Source: an uncultured Eubacteriales bacterium
GTDB lineage: Bacteria; Bacillota; Clostridia; Lachnospirales; Lachnospiraceae
NCBI GenBank assembly: GCA_900314885.1
Contig: OMWY01000005.1
Location: 49,481-113,480 of the forward strand
Length of the DNA: 64,000 bases
Direction: 5' to 3'
Positions within the stretch are counted from its first letter, which is position 1, and each line of letters begins with the position of its first letter. Positions 10,213 to 17,685 of the stretch are shown piece by piece. The notes beneath the pieces were generated by a model. The model was not told the DNA's origin and searched no databases. It worked only from the letters and a program-made list of their open reading frames with translations. Made by a program: the position numbers and the translations under genes.

Positions 10213-11211
10213 ATGTACTCAGCAAATCCATCCCGTTATGAGACCATGAAGTATAACCGTGTCGGGGTCAGCGGCCTGCTTCTTCCTGAAGTATCGCTTG
10301 GTCTCTGGCATAATTTCGGCACACACGATGACTTTAACATCATGCGTGACCTCATTAAGACAGCCTTTGATAACGGAATAACTCATTTTGACCTTGCGAA
10401 CAATTACGGACCGATCCCGGGCTCCGCTGAGGTAAACTTCGGAAGGATTCTTGCCACGGAGCTTGCGTCATATAGAGACGAGCTCATCATTTCAACCAAG
10501 GCGGGCTATTATATGTGGCCGGGCCCTTACGGAGATCGCGGGAGCAAGAAATATCTCGTGGCGAGCCTCGATCAGAGTCTTAAGAGGATGGGACTTGATT
10601 ATGTGGATATATTCTACCATCATAGAATGGACCCGGATACCCCACTTGAGGAAACCTGCGAAGCCCTCGACGGTATAGTCAGAAGTGGAAAGGCGCTCTA
10701 TATAGGACTGTCAAATTATGACGGGGAGACGATGACCAGGGCGGTCAATATATTTAAAGAGCTCCATACTCCGTTTATTATCAACCAGAACCGCTATAAT
10801 ATTTTTGACAGGTTCATAGAGAAAAATGGCCTTGCAAATGCGGCGAAGCGCGAAGGTAAGGGCATCATAACATTTTCTCCTCTCGACCAGGGGCAGCTTA
10901 CCGACAGGTACCTTGATGGAATTCCCGATGATTCGAGGGCTAAGCGTGAGGGCAGCTTCTTAAAGGTTAAGGACGTCTCCGAAAAGAAGATAAAGCGTGT
11001 CCGCGAAATGAAGGTTATGGCCGAAGAAAGAGGGCAGACCATGGCTGAAATGGCGCTCACGTGGGTGCTTTCTCATGATTATGTGACGAGCGTTCTCATA
11101 GGAGCCAGTAAGCCGAGCCAGATCCTCGACAATATTAAGATTGTTAACCAGCCGCGTCTTACACCTGTAGAAATGGAAAAGATAGACGAAATAGTTGGAA
11201 GTATGAAATAA
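10213..11211 (+). CDS. Aldo/keto reductase (YghZ/Gpr-like)
   Basis: This is an NADPH-dependent oxidoreductase of the AKR superfamily. It resembles the YghZ branch, which reduces L-glyceraldehyde 3-phosphate and related aldehydes. Catalytic tetrad segments are visible: HFDLANNYGP (Asp and Tyr, near residues 61-69), STKAGYY (Lys, near 97) and IFYHHRMD (His, near 135). The NADP-binding end SVLIGASKPSQILDN lies near residue 295. It is preceded by an AAAGGAGG site and lies between the ppdK terminator and a strong new promoter, so it appears to be a single-gene unit. Its physiological substrate cannot be told from sequence. Confidence 0.92.
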   Translation: MYSANPSRYETMKYNRVGVSGLLLPEVSLGLWHNFGTHDDFNIMRDLIKTAFDNGITHFDLANNYGPIPGSAEVNFGRILATELASYRDELIISTKAGYYMWPGPYGDRGSKKYLVASLDQSLKRMGLDYVDIFYHHRMDPDTPLEETCEALDGIVRSGKALYIGLSNYDGETMTRAVNIFKELHTPFIINQNRYNIFDRFIEKNGLANAAKREGKGIITFSPLDQGQLTDRYLDGIPDDSRAKREGSFLKVKDVSEKKIKRVREMKVMAEERGQTMAEMALTWVLSHDYVTSVLIGASKPSQILDNIKIVNQPRLTPVEMEKIDEIVGSMK

Positions 11212-11226
11212 AATACAAAATTTTCT

Positions 11227-11255
11227 TTGACATTTGGGGAATTATGGGGTATAAT
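11227..11255 (+). promoter_or_regulatory. Strong sigma-A promoter upstream of the L25 leader
   Basis: A consensus TTGACA at 11227-11232 and TATAAT at 11250-11255 are separated by exactly 17 bases. Transcription should start near 11262, about 278 bases before the rplY start, leaving a long untranslated leader. Confidence 0.92.
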
Positions 11256-11261
11256 ACGTGT

Positions 11262-11525
11262 GTAACTTAACAACCGTACTTAACAAACCTTGAGATTGTC
11301 CAGGTGGGGCTTTCATCAGAAGGTTGCTAAGCACCTGTGGTCTGGCGGGTTCTGCATACTACAGAAGTAGTTATTTACACCTTGTAAAGCAGGCATTGTG
11401 AGGATAACGATACTGTACGAGCGTCAGATCCGGGGTGTGCAGGATTGCTTTGAAGTGCGCTGGGACGCAAGTCCACAGGTAACGGCACATTTCAAAGTGA
11501 TCCGAAGACACTCTGCGCAGATTTT
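11262..11525 (+). ncRNA. Long structured leader RNA or independent ncRNA before rplY
   Basis: The stretch has no ORF but rich base-pairing. One hairpin has a CAGGTG stem pairing with CACCTG (about 11300-11337). A long 3' stem runs from GGAT..CTTTGAAGTGC to GCACATTTCAAAG..ATCC (about 11440-11503). Inside it a GGAC/GTCC helix is closed by a GCAA (GNRA) tetraloop near 11463. It lies immediately after a consensus promoter and ends about 15 bases before rplY. I do not recognise the family. A ribosomal-protein leader or a stable ncRNA such as a raiA-motif RNA are candidates, unproven. Confidence 0.55.
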
Positions 11526-11539
11526 GGAGGAAAAGTCAA

Positions 11540-12169
11540 ATGAATACTTTAAAAGCTGAGAAGAGAGATTTAGCCATTAAAGCAAAGAAGCTGAGAAGGC
11601 AGGGTCTCGTAACCGGCTCAATTTTCGGTAAGGACATGGACGGCGCCGTAGCTATCCAGATGGATAAGAAGGACGTCGATCGCCTTCTCAGAACAGATAA
11701 TAAGGGTTCTCAGGTATCTATTGAGATAGGTTCTGAAAAGCATCTCTGCCTTATCAAGGAGATTCAGTTCGATACTCTTAAGGGTACAGTAACTGAGCTC
11801 GATTTCCAGGCACTGAACGCTAACGAGAAGGTTCGTTCACAGGCCGAGATTATTCTCGTTGATCCTGATGTAAGGAACGAAGGTATCGTTGAGCAGCATA
11901 TCGAAGCTGTTGAGTTCAGAGCATATCCTAAGGATCTTGTAGACCGTATTAAGATTGATATGAAGCCTTACAAGATCGGTGATGTTATCAAGGTTTCTGA
12001 TCTTGAGATCGCTAAGAATCCTGATATTCACCTTATTACACCTGCTGATGAGATCGTTGTATCTGTATCAGAGATTCACAACACTGTTGAGGAACCTGCG
12101 GCAGATGCTACAACAAGTGATGCAGCAGCCCCTGCGGCTGATGCGGCAGCTCCTGCAGCTAAGGCATAA
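11540..12169 (+). CDS. rplY: 50S ribosomal protein L25/general stress protein Ctc
   Basis: L25 binds 5S rRNA. The long Ctc form adds a C-terminal beta domain and is a stress protein in Bacillus. Residues 1-90 match the L25 fold (MNTLKAEKRDL...LRRQGLVTGSIFGKD) and residues 95-185 match the TL5/Ctc C-terminal domain. The last 30 residues are a low-complexity Ala/Pro/Asp tail, common in Ctc proteins. A GGAGG site lies just upstream. Expression is probably governed by the 270-nt leader. Confidence 0.96.
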   Translation: MNTLKAEKRDLAIKAKKLRRQGLVTGSIFGKDMDGAVAIQMDKKDVDRLLRTDNKGSQVSIEIGSEKHLCLIKEIQFDTLKGTVTELDFQALNANEKVRSQAEIILVDPDVRNEGIVEQHIEAVEFRAYPKDLVDRIKIDMKPYKIGDVIKVSDLEIAKNPDIHLITPADEIVVSVSEIHNTVEEPAADATTSDAAAPAADAAAPAAKA

Positions 12170-12190
12170 TAGGTTTAATAACGGAATTAT

Positions 12191-12223
12191 AAAAGGCGGC
12201 CCAATTTGTGGGGCGCCTTTTTG
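12191..12223 (+). terminator. Rho-independent terminator of rplY
   Basis: An AAAAGGCG..GCGCCTTTTT hairpin with one internal mismatch and a T run lies 22 bases after the rplY stop. Confidence 0.85.
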
Positions 12224-12233
12224 CTTGGATTAG

Positions 12234-12284
12234 TTAGTCGTAGCCCACTTTCCCAGCCTTCGGCTGGGCCCCTCTCTACGACAA
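12234..12284. repeat. Palindromic hairpin element
   Basis: Outer arms GTCGTAG (12237-12243) and CTACGAC (12276-12282) enclose a perfect inner hairpin, CCCAGCC-TTCG-GGCTGGG (12252-12269). The outer border TTAGTCGTA...TACGACAAT recurs around a different inner stem at about 28803-28833, so this looks like a dispersed palindromic repeat rather than a second terminator. Confidence 0.55.
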
Positions 12285-12286
12285 TA

Positions 12287-12348
12287 GACAATTGTCAAGA
12301 AAACGTCAACTTTTAATAGTTGACATTTTCTATAATGTCATTTATAAT
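12287..12348 (+). promoter_or_regulatory. Promoter with palindromic operators for the HTH regulator gene
   Basis: A consensus TTGACA (12320-12325) and TATAAT (12343-12348) are spaced 17 bases apart. The inverted repeat GTCAAC-N8-GTTGAC (12305-12324) overlaps the -35 box, and a second palindrome GACAATTGTC lies at 12287-12296. The arrangement suggests repression of the downstream gene, plausibly by its own HTH product. Confidence 0.75.
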
Positions 12349-12365
12349 CAAAGACAACAAAAGCA

Positions 12366-12395
12366 AAGGCGCTTGTGTAAATACACAGGCGCCTT
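12366..12395 (+). terminator. Leader hairpin (attenuator-like) before the HTH gene
   Basis: AAGGCGC (12366-12372) pairs with GCGCCTT (12389-12395), with a further TGTGT/ACACA inner stem. It sits in the 5' untranslated region between the promoter and the GGGAGG site and is followed by an AT-rich but not pure T run. It may be an attenuator or an mRNA-stabilising hairpin. Confidence 0.45.
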
Positions 12396-12422
12396 AATTT
12401 ATTTTAATAAGGGAGGTAACGC

Positions 12423-13874
12423 ATGGAAACAAGCCATTTGTCAACCATCATGAAGCTTCTGCAGCTCTCGAGCAAGGAACTCGCCGCAAGCCTCCATATA
12501 AACGTAACGCTCATAAGCAAGTATCGAAACCAGAAGCGCCGGTTGACAAAAGATCTGTCAACCGAGATTTCGAAGTATATAGTAAATGACTTCTGCGACG
12601 GATATACATGTTTACAAAGTACACTGAAAGATTTGCTCGAGCCCTACAGCGATAAGAGCATAGAAGCTTACACAAATGAAGAGCTTGTGCCACTCCTGTC
12701 GGATTATCTGCTGGATGACGGTCAGGCGGATAAGGATATATTACCGGAAGCAAAGGCGAGAGCCTGGGAGACAAGCATCAGATGCTTCGCGGGGCTGCCG
12801 GGCTGGATAGATGTTACAAACGCTTTTGCGGCAAGAGCCTTAAAGAGACAAGGAAGTGAAATATTAATCGGGGAATTCGTTTATTTCGACTATGAGAAAA
12901 AAGAAAATTATGAAATCTACACTCAGAGCAGCCGCATTTATATGGATCTTCTAAACTCCGGACATAAGCTCACGATAATCACAACCATGAAGGAAGAGTA
13001 CCAGTCATACGAGGTTCTGATAAAATGGCTGCAGCTCTACGCTATGGACAATATCGACGTCTACTATATAGACTTTAATGACGCCTGGGATTATCAGCAG
13101 AGCATTTTCGTAGAGGAAAATGCCCAGGTCATCGTAAATCTGGACGCACACAGGGACTACGAAAAGGATGTGTATGTTCTTTCGGATGACAATTATATAG
13201 TGGATTATTATTACGGGATGCTGCGTGAAATGTTGACATACGCCCACCCGTTAATCGAGAAAATAAAAATCCACCATCAGGCGAGAGTCCGAAGCCAGAT
13301 AGAAAAAAGGCTTATAGCGGGGCGGGCTGTTTATATGCTTGATTCGGTTCCTACATACAGGAACATGCCGGAGGAAATTCTCCTTGAGGTTCTTGATAAA
13401 AATAAAATCACCGGGAACCTCAGAGATGAGATTATGAAAAGCTATTACTGGTGGCAGAAATTTTATTCCGAAAATTCGATACGGTGCGTATTTGACATCG
13501 AAGAAACAAGAAAAAATCTGTCATCAAAGAAAATTATCGACTACGAACTATCGGCTATTACAGGAAAAAAGATCTACGTAACCGAGGAAGAAGAAAAAGT
13601 TCATTTTAAATATCTTCTCTATGAAAATACCTGGAAATCGTTCCAGATAGCTTATTATCCGTTCAGCGAGCTGGAGCTTGTCTATCGCTACATAACTAAA
13701 ATAGCGCAGGGGGATACGCTATTAATTATGTGGAGTTCTATGAATTCAAAGAATTGCTTGCAATATCAGGAAACGTCATATATTGGGGGATGCAGCAGAT
13801 ACCTGAAACGCCTGTGGACGGGGCTTCCGACAGGTAACAGGAATAAAGACTGCTTCTATGAACGAGTGCTTTGA
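12423..13874 (+). CDS. HTH-containing regulator of unknown family, apparently frameshifted near its C terminus
   Basis: Residues 6-52 form an XRE/LacI-like helix-turn-helix (SSKELAASLHINVTLISKYRNQKRRL). The remaining 430 residues contain no domain I recognise; they are rich in Tyr and acidic residues and may be a sensor or transmembrane-free ligand domain. The last 48 residues look unnatural. From 13712 the +2 frame reads GYAINYVEFYEFKELLAISG and continues naturally to a stop at 13837, so the original tail was probably lost by an indel in the GGGGG run at 13709-13713. The gene has its own operator-bearing promoter, consistent with autoregulation. Confidence 0.6.
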   Translation: METSHLSTIMKLLQLSSKELAASLHINVTLISKYRNQKRRLTKDLSTEISKYIVNDFCDGYTCLQSTLKDLLEPYSDKSIEAYTNEELVPLLSDYLLDDGQADKDILPEAKARAWETSIRCFAGLPGWIDVTNAFAARALKRQGSEILIGEFVYFDYEKKENYEIYTQSSRIYMDLLNSGHKLTIITTMKEEYQSYEVLIKWLQLYAMDNIDVYYIDFNDAWDYQQSIFVEENAQVIVNLDAHRDYEKDVYVLSDDNYIVDYYYGMLREMLTYAHPLIEKIKIHHQARVRSQIEKRLIAGRAVYMLDSVPTYRNMPEEILLEVLDKNKITGNLRDEIMKSYYWWQKFYSENSIRCVFDIEETRKNLSSKKIIDYELSAITGKKIYVTEEEEKVHFKYLLYENTWKSFQIAYYPFSELELVYRYITKIAQGDTLLIMWSSMNSKNCLQYQETSYIGGCSRYLKRLWTGLPTGNRNKDCFYERVL

Positions 13875-13929
13875 AAAATGGCTTTCAAGGCGCGTCTAAA
13901 ACTGTACCCATTAACTTCACGTAACCAAT

Positions 13930-13952
13930 ATTGATATAAAATATATATCAAT
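13930..13952. promoter_or_regulatory. Inverted repeat, possible operator
   Basis: ATTGATAT and ATATCAAT flank a 7-base AT spacer about 60 bases upstream of the chimeric ORF. It resembles a repressor-binding site, but no clear -35/-10 pair accompanies it. Confidence 0.4.
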
Positions 13953-14007
13953 ATATCGAAATCACTGGTTCAAAATAAATGAAAGGAAGAGAGATAAGGA
14001 CAAAAAA

Positions 14008-14880
14008 ATGCTTATTGACGGAACCTTTGTAGGCGCTTCTGATGGAGCCGTAATGGAAAATATTAATCCCTATAACGGCGAATTAATCGGCACAGTACCG
14101 AAGGCCACAAAGGAGGATGTAGACAGGGCCGTCGCAAGCGCAAAGGAAGGCGCGAAAATCTGGGGTGCCATGAGAAATGATGAACGTGAAGGAATAATAA
14201 ATAAATTCCTGACACTCTACGACGACCATAAGGAAGAAATCGCAGCTATTGACGTAGAGGAGGGCGAGGTTATTTCAATTATCGGCCCATCAGGTTCGGG
14301 AAAAAGCACTTTACTCCGCTGCGTAAACCAGCTTGAGACTCAGAGCGGAGGCAAGATATTTTATTGTGGGAAAAATATATTAAACAGCGAATTGAAATTG
14401 CAGGATATGAATATCCCTGTGAATACCCTAAGCGACCTTGAAGAGAGCTACCCTAATCATCCCTTTTTTTATATGATATTTCCACTTGGCTTTCAGACAA
14501 GCGATACCCAGGAGAAAATATATGAACTGCAGACGAAAAATATTAATGAATATGTCGACAGGGAAAGCTGCATCATAGTAGGCAGATGCTCGGATTTTAT
14601 TTTACGTGACCATCCTAATTCAATTAAAATATTTATTTACGCCCCATATGAGGAGAGACTAAAAAATTGCGTCGAGTCCTTGAATATGAAGGAAGATGAG
14701 GCTAAGAAAATGATAGACGAGGTCGATAAGGCAAGATCAAATTACCACAGGCATTTCGCGGGAACCGAGCCCGGTGACAGGAAATACATCGATGTCGCTA
14801 TCGACAGCAGCCTGCTAGGAGTAGATGAAACCGCCAACGCCCTGACCGACCTCGTCAAGCGTAAATTCTGCAAATCATAA
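14008..14880 (+). pseudogene. Chimeric ORF: aldehyde dehydrogenase + ABC ATPase + cytidylate-kinase-like fragments
   Basis: The 290-residue frame is continuous but mosaic. Residues 1-80 are the N terminus of an aldehyde dehydrogenase (INPYNGELIGTVPKATKEDVDRAV), lacking the catalytic domain. Residues 82-125 are the Walker A region of a polar amino acid ABC ATPase (GEVISIIGPSGSGKSTLLRC), lacking Walker B and the signature. Residues 130-286 are the C-terminal two thirds of a cytidylate-kinase-like protein (CIIVGRCSDFILRDHPNS), lacking its own P-loop. None of the three parts is complete. It has a weak AAGGA site and ends at a strong bidirectional terminator. I infer a recombination scar, but a functional fusion in which the ABC P-loop serves the kinase part cannot be excluded. 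Confidence 0.7.
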
Positions 14881-14887
14881 AGCAAAA

Positions 14888-14926
14888 TAAAAAAGTGGTG
14901 AAGCTTAAGCTTCACCACTTTTTTTA
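14888..14926. terminator. Bidirectional terminator
   Basis: The 24-base perfect palindrome at 14895-14918 (arms GTGGTGAAGCTT and AAGCTTCACCAC) is flanked by A5 and T7 runs. It serves the chimeric ORF on + and the FUSC-HAD gene on -, whose stop codon lies in the T run. Confidence 0.93.
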
Positions 14927-16207
14927 TGCTACCCTTCTTTTAAACCCAATCGGCTCAAACCACTTCCTTATAATATGCACCTCTTTATCAGGTTCCCCCG
15001 GCTTAATAGTATAATCATATTTCCCTGCTATACTACCAAAGGTCACCGTCCTTAGGCAGTTAAGCTCAGCCGTCAGATACTGCTCCATATTTTCCTTCTT
15101 GGCGTTCTTATTGTAAATCTTAATATAAGAATATCCCGGATAATCATCGCTTGTATATCTTAAAACCTTCAGATTATCAATAATTCCCGTCCGTTTCATT
15201 TCCTTGTAGAAATTATCTATCTTTTCGGTCTCATCAATCATCATTATATAAATGCAGTTAGCCCTCTCGGGAAGCTCCCCATAAATATAATTCCTGTGCG
15301 GACTCGAATACATTTTATTAAATATATCCTTCTCCGCGTAATTGGATAATTCCTTATGATAAATAATTAACGTGTCATCGACAATCGAATTAACGTAACA
15401 ATTAAATCCGTGGTTCTCGATAAACCTTGTTAATTTATCTGTAATCTCATGCGACATGACATATGATTTTAAATACTTCCTCGTATTAATATCATATAGT
15501 ACAGCCCCATCCATGGCAATTACCGGAAGATTTAAATGTATCTGCTTCATTGGCTCTATTAATGAAGCGGGCGTCCTTTTTGTAGCAATCGTAAACTTAA
15601 GGCCGTTATCAATCATCTGATTTAATTCAATTACACTGTAATTCGATAATTTTTCCCTGCTGTTAATTAGCGTATCATCGAGCCCCGAAATAAATAATAT
15701 ATCCCTTCTCTTCTTATGCGGCAGGTGGACAAAATTTACGCCCATGCCAATAAGAATGCCCAACATGGTATCAGAGAACCTTGTCCAGACAAACAAAAAT
15801 GGATTTCCATCTTCGATATGAAGTACCACAATACTGAGGAATACAACACATGAGAAAAATGACGCGTCTTTGCGATCCATTAAGACTGTAAGATATATTA
15901 TCGGTACTATCATGAGAGATATGATAGCGTATTGAAGCAGGTGATTCGTGCCTGTAAGTAAGTAATAGACCATCGGAATCACGCAGGCCGCGAAGGCGGT
16001 TCCTATAAATGTTCCGATAGTTCGCTGCAGCGCGTGCTTTAGACTACTGTCCACATATGGCTGTATACACCAGAGCGCCGCGAGCTGACTGTAAAAAACG
16101 ATCCCCTTTTCGCCTCTCAGGTAAAATACAAGGTAGCAGATAAATACCGCCACGCTTGACTTTATGATTCTCATTCCTATGGGAGGCAGATGCGGTTTAT
16201 TTTCCAT
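14924..16207 (-). CDS. FUSC-like membrane protein fused to a HAD-IIB-like domain
   Basis: Residues 1-165 hold four or five membrane segments of the FUSC/aromatic-acid-exporter type (TVLMDRKDASFFSCVVFLSIVV; RFSDTMLGILIGMGVNFV). A cytoplasmic HAD-IIB (Cof-type) phosphatase-like domain follows from about residue 168 (FISGLDDTLINSREKL...VIAMDGAVLYD). The usual nucleophile motif DxDGT reads GLDDT here, so the nucleophilic Asp is replaced by Gly and catalysis is doubtful. I chose the ATG at 16207 because AAAGGAG lies 6 bases before it; the ATG at 16213 abuts that site. It may export small aromatic or amphipathic compounds; the substrate is unknown. Confidence 0.82.
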   Translation of the reverse strand: MENKPHLPPIGMRIIKSSVAVFICYLVFYLRGEKGIVFYSQLAALWCIQPYVDSSLKHALQRTIGTFIGTAFAACVIPMVYYLLTGTNHLLQYAIISLMIVPIIYLTVLMDRKDASFFSCVVFLSIVVLHIEDGNPFLFVWTRFSDTMLGILIGMGVNFVHLPHKKRRDILFISGLDDTLINSREKLSNYSVIELNQMIDNGLKFTIATKRTPASLIEPMKQIHLNLPVIAMDGAVLYDINTRKYLKSYVMSHEITDKLTRFIENHGFNCYVNSIVDDTLIIYHKELSNYAEKDIFNKMYSSPHRNYIYGELPERANCIYIMMIDETEKIDNFYKEMKRTGIIDNLKVLRYTSDDYPGYSYIKIYNKNAKKENMEQYLTAELNCLRTVTFGSIAGKYDYTIKPGEPDKEVHIIRKWFEPIGFKRRVA

Positions 16208-16235
16208 AGGCATCTCCTTTCATGGTTATGAGACT

Positions 16236-16264
16236 ATTATACGCAGGTTTAGCTCCTATGTCAA
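16236..16264 (-). promoter_or_regulatory. Promoter of the FUSC-HAD gene
   Basis: On the minus strand TTGACA (16264-16259) and TATAAT (16241-16236) are 17 bases apart, about 30 bases upstream of the start codon. Confidence 0.9.
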
Positions 16265-16340
16265 CTTATAAATTGTGACTTTATCTTGACGTCACATAGG
16301 TTGACTATATACCGATTTATGAAGTTATATAAAAAAGCTG

Positions 16341-16369
16341 TTGACAATCATTCTGTCAGGGCGTATTAT
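16341..16369 (+). promoter_or_regulatory. Promoter of the type VII-like cassette
   Basis: TTGACA (16341-16346) and TATTAT (16364-16369) are 17 bases apart. The first gene starts at 16421 after a GGAGG site. This promoter is divergent from that of the FUSC-HAD gene. Confidence 0.85.
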
Positions 16370-16420
16370 GATTGATGGTTAATGATAATACACGAAAGTG
16401 CAAACCATTTGGAGGAAGAC

Positions 16421-16732
16421 ATGGAAGTAACATACCATGGGGGATTCGGCAATCCGATAACACCAAAGATAATCTCATACGATGAGAGTCAGTACAAGGC
16501 TAATATAGCAAATCTCACTAACGCAAAGGAGAATCTTGCCGCAGTGAGGCACAAGCGATATGAGACGACATGTGTCAGCGACTCGTTGACAGAGTATATT
16601 GAGACCTTCGAATCACTATGCAAATTAATTGATGACTATGCTAATGCCCTCACAGGGGATATCAGTAAGATAGATTCTGTCGGTGACAGCTTTCAGGCAG
16701 CGGACAGCAACATATCAAAGTCAATCAATTAG
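16421..16732 (+). CDS. Small helical protein, WXG100/LXG-partner-like
   Basis: I chose the ATG at 16421 because GGAGGAAGAC precedes it; an in-frame ATG at 16382 lacks a site. The 103-residue product is almost entirely helical (residues 30-100) with no signal peptide, the size and build of WXG100-like or Lap1-type partners that accompany LXG toxins for type VII secretion. The WXG motif itself is absent. It is followed by a DUF5082-like gene and an LXG-like fragment, the usual order of such cassettes. The call rests mainly on size, helicity and context. Confidence 0.5.
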   Translation: MEVTYHGGFGNPITPKIISYDESQYKANIANLTNAKENLAAVRHKRYETTCVSDSLTEYIETFESLCKLIDDYANALTGDISKIDSVGDSFQAADSNISKSIN

Positions 16733-16747
16733 GATGGAGAAAAATCA

Positions 16748-17164
16748 ATGTCAGAAGTAAGTATTGATTCGCTGTATGACGAGAAAAGTTCCACTGAGTC
16801 TAAAATCTCAGCCGAGGAAGCACATAAGGATGGAATAAACGACCGGATAACCAGATTGAAAACTGCAAATAACAAGCTCAGTGATGTAAAGAGTTCAATA
16901 AAGTCTCTTAAGCTCTCTTATGAAAACCATTATTTAGATATACCGGGTTGGACAGGGACTACTGATGATATATTTATAGAAAAATGTGTAACAGTGGGAT
17001 TAGATGCTGACGCATATTATAACAAGGTTGACGAGCTTATGGACACTGTCAACTTAAAGATAGCCGAACTGAAAAACGAACTTATAGGTTCTGATAATAT
17101 TATCAGCGAGCTTAGACGTCTATGTAATGAAATTGTTGCGCAGATTGAAAATGCGCTCAACTAA
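16748..17164 (+). CDS. DUF5082/YwqH-like type VII secretion accessory protein
   Basis: The 138-residue protein is helical with a central turn (DIPGWTGTTDDIF, residues 64-76), matching the YwqH/DUF5082 group that precedes LXG toxin genes in Firmicutes. Members are thought to act as targeting partners of the toxin's LXG domain. It starts 15 bases after the preceding gene with a GGAG site, so the two are co-transcribed. The region is AT-richer than the housekeeping genes, consistent with horizontal acquisition. Confidence 0.6.
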   Translation: MSEVSIDSLYDEKSSTESKISAEEAHKDGINDRITRLKTANNKLSDVKSSIKSLKLSYENHYLDIPGWTGTTDDIFIEKCVTVGLDADAYYNKVDELMDTVNLKIAELKNELIGSDNIISELRRLCNEIVAQIENALN

Positions 17165-17222
17165 TTATATCACACTTCGCAGTAAGATAAAGACTTAACA
17201 GACTAATTTTAAGAGGATAATA

Positions 17223-17650
17223 ATGAACACCAATTATGTAATAAAGCGAGCTGAAATATCAGATTTTCGAAGAAAAGTTAAAGACGTAATTACTAACTAT
17301 AATAACGCCTTGGATAGTCTTGAAAGCACTATAAAAGGAACAATTGATGATCTTGGAATGCAGGGAAAAAGCGCTGAGAATATCAAACGCTACCTGACGG
17401 ACATTCATATCAATGCATTTATCAAGAGTATAAGGAGCATAATGGATACTTACTATAATAATCTCATTATGTTCGAGTATGGATATATGTTGATAGATAT
17501 TACGTTCATAACGGAAAAATGGATGGCAAAGTTTCAAAGGGATACAACACACTGTATGATGCAATTATTGATATTCAAGGAGATGGCAAAGGGAAGCCTC
17601 TTGAAATTATTAAAGTTATTAATAATACTGAGGTAAATATTATTCAATAA
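17223..17650 (+). pseudogene. LXG-type toxin remnant, truncated and frameshifted
   Basis: The first ~85 residues (KRAEISDFRRKVKDVITNYN...) resemble the start of an LXG N-terminal domain. After the tyrosine-rich segment near 17480 the ORF switches to unnatural sequence and stops at 17636. From about 17494 another frame reads naturally (VDRYYVHNGKMDGKVSKGYN and on) to a stop at 17650. Full LXG toxins have about 400-600 residues, so most of the middle is missing as well. I read this as a decayed toxin with an internal deletion and a frameshift. Confidence 0.55.
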
Positions 17651-17685
17651 TATAATGAATCAAATTATCAAAGGAGGCTGATTCC

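Noticed and set aside
11440..11500. c-di-GMP-I riboswitch, suggested by GGGACGCAAGTCC
   Set aside because: The second conserved arm with its CAAACC loop and the tetraloop-receptor layout of that riboswitch are not found.
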